Assembly (NCBI GenBank): GCA_037445875.1
Contig: JBBIJR010000116.1
Coordinates: 1-7,382 of the forward strand
Length of the DNA: 7,382 bases
Source of the DNA: JBBIJR01 sp037445875
Lineage (GTDB): Bacteria; CLD3; SB21
Direction: 5' to 3'
The position numbers were made by a program, and so were the translations under genes. Under the pieces are notes generated by a model. The model saw only the letters and a program-made list of their open reading frames with translations. It had not been told where the DNA came from and did no database searches. Below, piece by piece: positions 6,817-7,382 of the stretch (the stretch's first letter is position 1; the number at the start of each line of letters is the position of its first letter).

Positions 6817-7382
6817 ATGAACGTGTTGCACAATTCCGATAGCCAGGGGAAGCTGCATGCATCTCCGGGCGGAAGGGCCTCCGCTGCTGGAGCGAGGGAG
6901 ATCCGCATTGTCGCGTTTCCCAAGGAATTCCAGAAGGACTATTGGAAACACCTCGATAAGCGGATCATCACGATCTTCTTCATCAATTTCTTCATCATTT
7001 ACGGTTTCCTGTTCTACCTTGCCACTCGTCCGAAGCCGGCGCAGGATGCCGTGCTGGATACTCGACTGTTGAAGAAGATTGCCAATGTGATGAAGGTGGA
7101 TCCGAAACTGCTTGAGGAACTGGACAAACCGGCAGAACCCGACAAGGAAACCACCGCGTCGACGACCACGGCGACGATCAAGGCGCCCACCGGCAATGTG
7201 GGTAAGGCCAGCAAGGCGGCCGCTGCCAAGGCAGCTGCGGCTGCAAGGGCCGGACGAGCCGCCAAGGCGGCAGCCGGGCGAGGTGTGCTGGCGGTAGCCG
7301 GAGCCACCGGCGGATCCGGCGGTAAGTATGCGGCGGTGGACTTTAGCGGTTCGTCGTCCGGTCTGGATAATATTCTCGGCCA
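6817..7382 (+). CDS. Single-pass membrane protein, probable TonB/TolA/AgmX-like energy transducer (3' partial)
   Basis: The frame is open from the ATG at 6817 to the window edge (188 residues seen). A cytoplasmic N-terminus of about 48 residues is followed by one membrane segment, 49-69 (rich in I and F). A periplasmic part follows, with a Lys/Glu/Thr/Pro stretch (about 100-125) and then an Ala/Lys/Gly/Arg-rich stretch (about 129-170). The visible part ends in SSGLDNILG. A short N-in anchor, a flexible low-complexity linker and a position right after exbB-exbD-exbD fit a TonB, TolA or AgmX/GltG-type protein that carries motor force across the periplasm. The C-terminal domain that would decide this is outside the window. 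The membrane segment has no His, unlike E. coli TonB (H20), so its contact with the motor may differ. Assignment rests on context and architecture, not on a diagnostic motif. Confidence 0.7.
   Translation, partial: MNVLHNSDSQGKLHASPGGRASAAGAREIRIVAFPKEFQKDYWKHLDKRIITIFFINFFIIYGFLFYLATRPKPAQDAVLDTRLLKKIANVMKVDPKLLEELDKPAEPDKETTASTTTATIKAPTGNVGKASKAAAAKAAAAARAGRAAKAAAGRGVLAVAGATGGSGGKYAAVDFSGSSSGLDNILG
7177..7290 (+). repeat. Ala/Lys/Gly-rich low-complexity stretch
   Basis: This part of the last gene encodes short irregular repeats of Ala runs with Lys or Arg (KASKAAAAKAAAAARAGRAAK at its core, residues 130-150). GCCAAGGC recurs in the DNA. The composition resembles the helical or extended periplasmic linkers of TolA and TonB and probably spans distance rather than binding a ligand. 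Confidence 0.55.

Overview
The window shows part of one gene cluster on the + strand. It encodes a proton-driven envelope machine of the ExbB/ExbD (TolQ/TolR, MotA-like) class together with periplasmic partner proteins. All genes run left to right, spacing is tight and most starts have good Shine-Dalgarno sequences. No rRNA, tRNA, CRISPR, transposase or phage gene is visible. The moderately GC-rich DNA, GGAGG ribosome binding sites, and a motor-plus-TPR-plus-AgmX-like layout suggest a diderm (Gram-negative type) bacterium. It could belong to the FCB group (Fibrobacterota or related candidate phyla) or to a myxobacterium-like lineage. This placement is inference and the sequence cannot decide it.

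Layout: (1) Positions 1-4077 hold the last 1358 residues of a very large tetratricopeptide-type helical protein. It ends in a Thr/Pro linker and a beta-sandwich resembling galactose-binding-like modules. Its start lies outside the window. (2) Positions 4079-4555 encode a 158-residue exported protein of unknown family, one base after the previous stop. (3) Positions 4556-4754 are an AT-rich gap with a candidate sigma70-type promoter, marking a probable second transcription start. (4) Positions 4755-5579 encode an ExbB/TolQ/MotA-family channel with an extra N-terminal signal-like segment. (5) Positions 5580-5663 contain a 14-bp perfect inverted repeat (5611-5640). (6) Positions 5664-6239 and 6258-6767 encode two different ExbD/TolR-family proteins that begin with the same seven residues. 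The first has Asn where the family has its essential membrane Asp; the second keeps the Asp. (7) From 6817 to the window edge runs a single-pass membrane protein with an Ala/Lys/Gly-rich linker, probably a TonB/TolA/AgmX-like energy transducer.

Working model (inference): the ExbB homologue forms the inner-membrane channel and the two ExbD homologues form its rotor or shaft, possibly as an Asp/Asn heterodimer. The last protein carries the force across the periplasm, and the TPR protein and small exported protein act as periplasmic or outer-membrane partners. The layout resembles the Agl/Glt motility and AgmX-type systems of myxobacteria (one TolQ-like, two TolR-like, TPR and AgmX proteins) more than a plain TonB or Tol-Pal operon. 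No TolB, Pal or TonB-dependent receptor is seen here.
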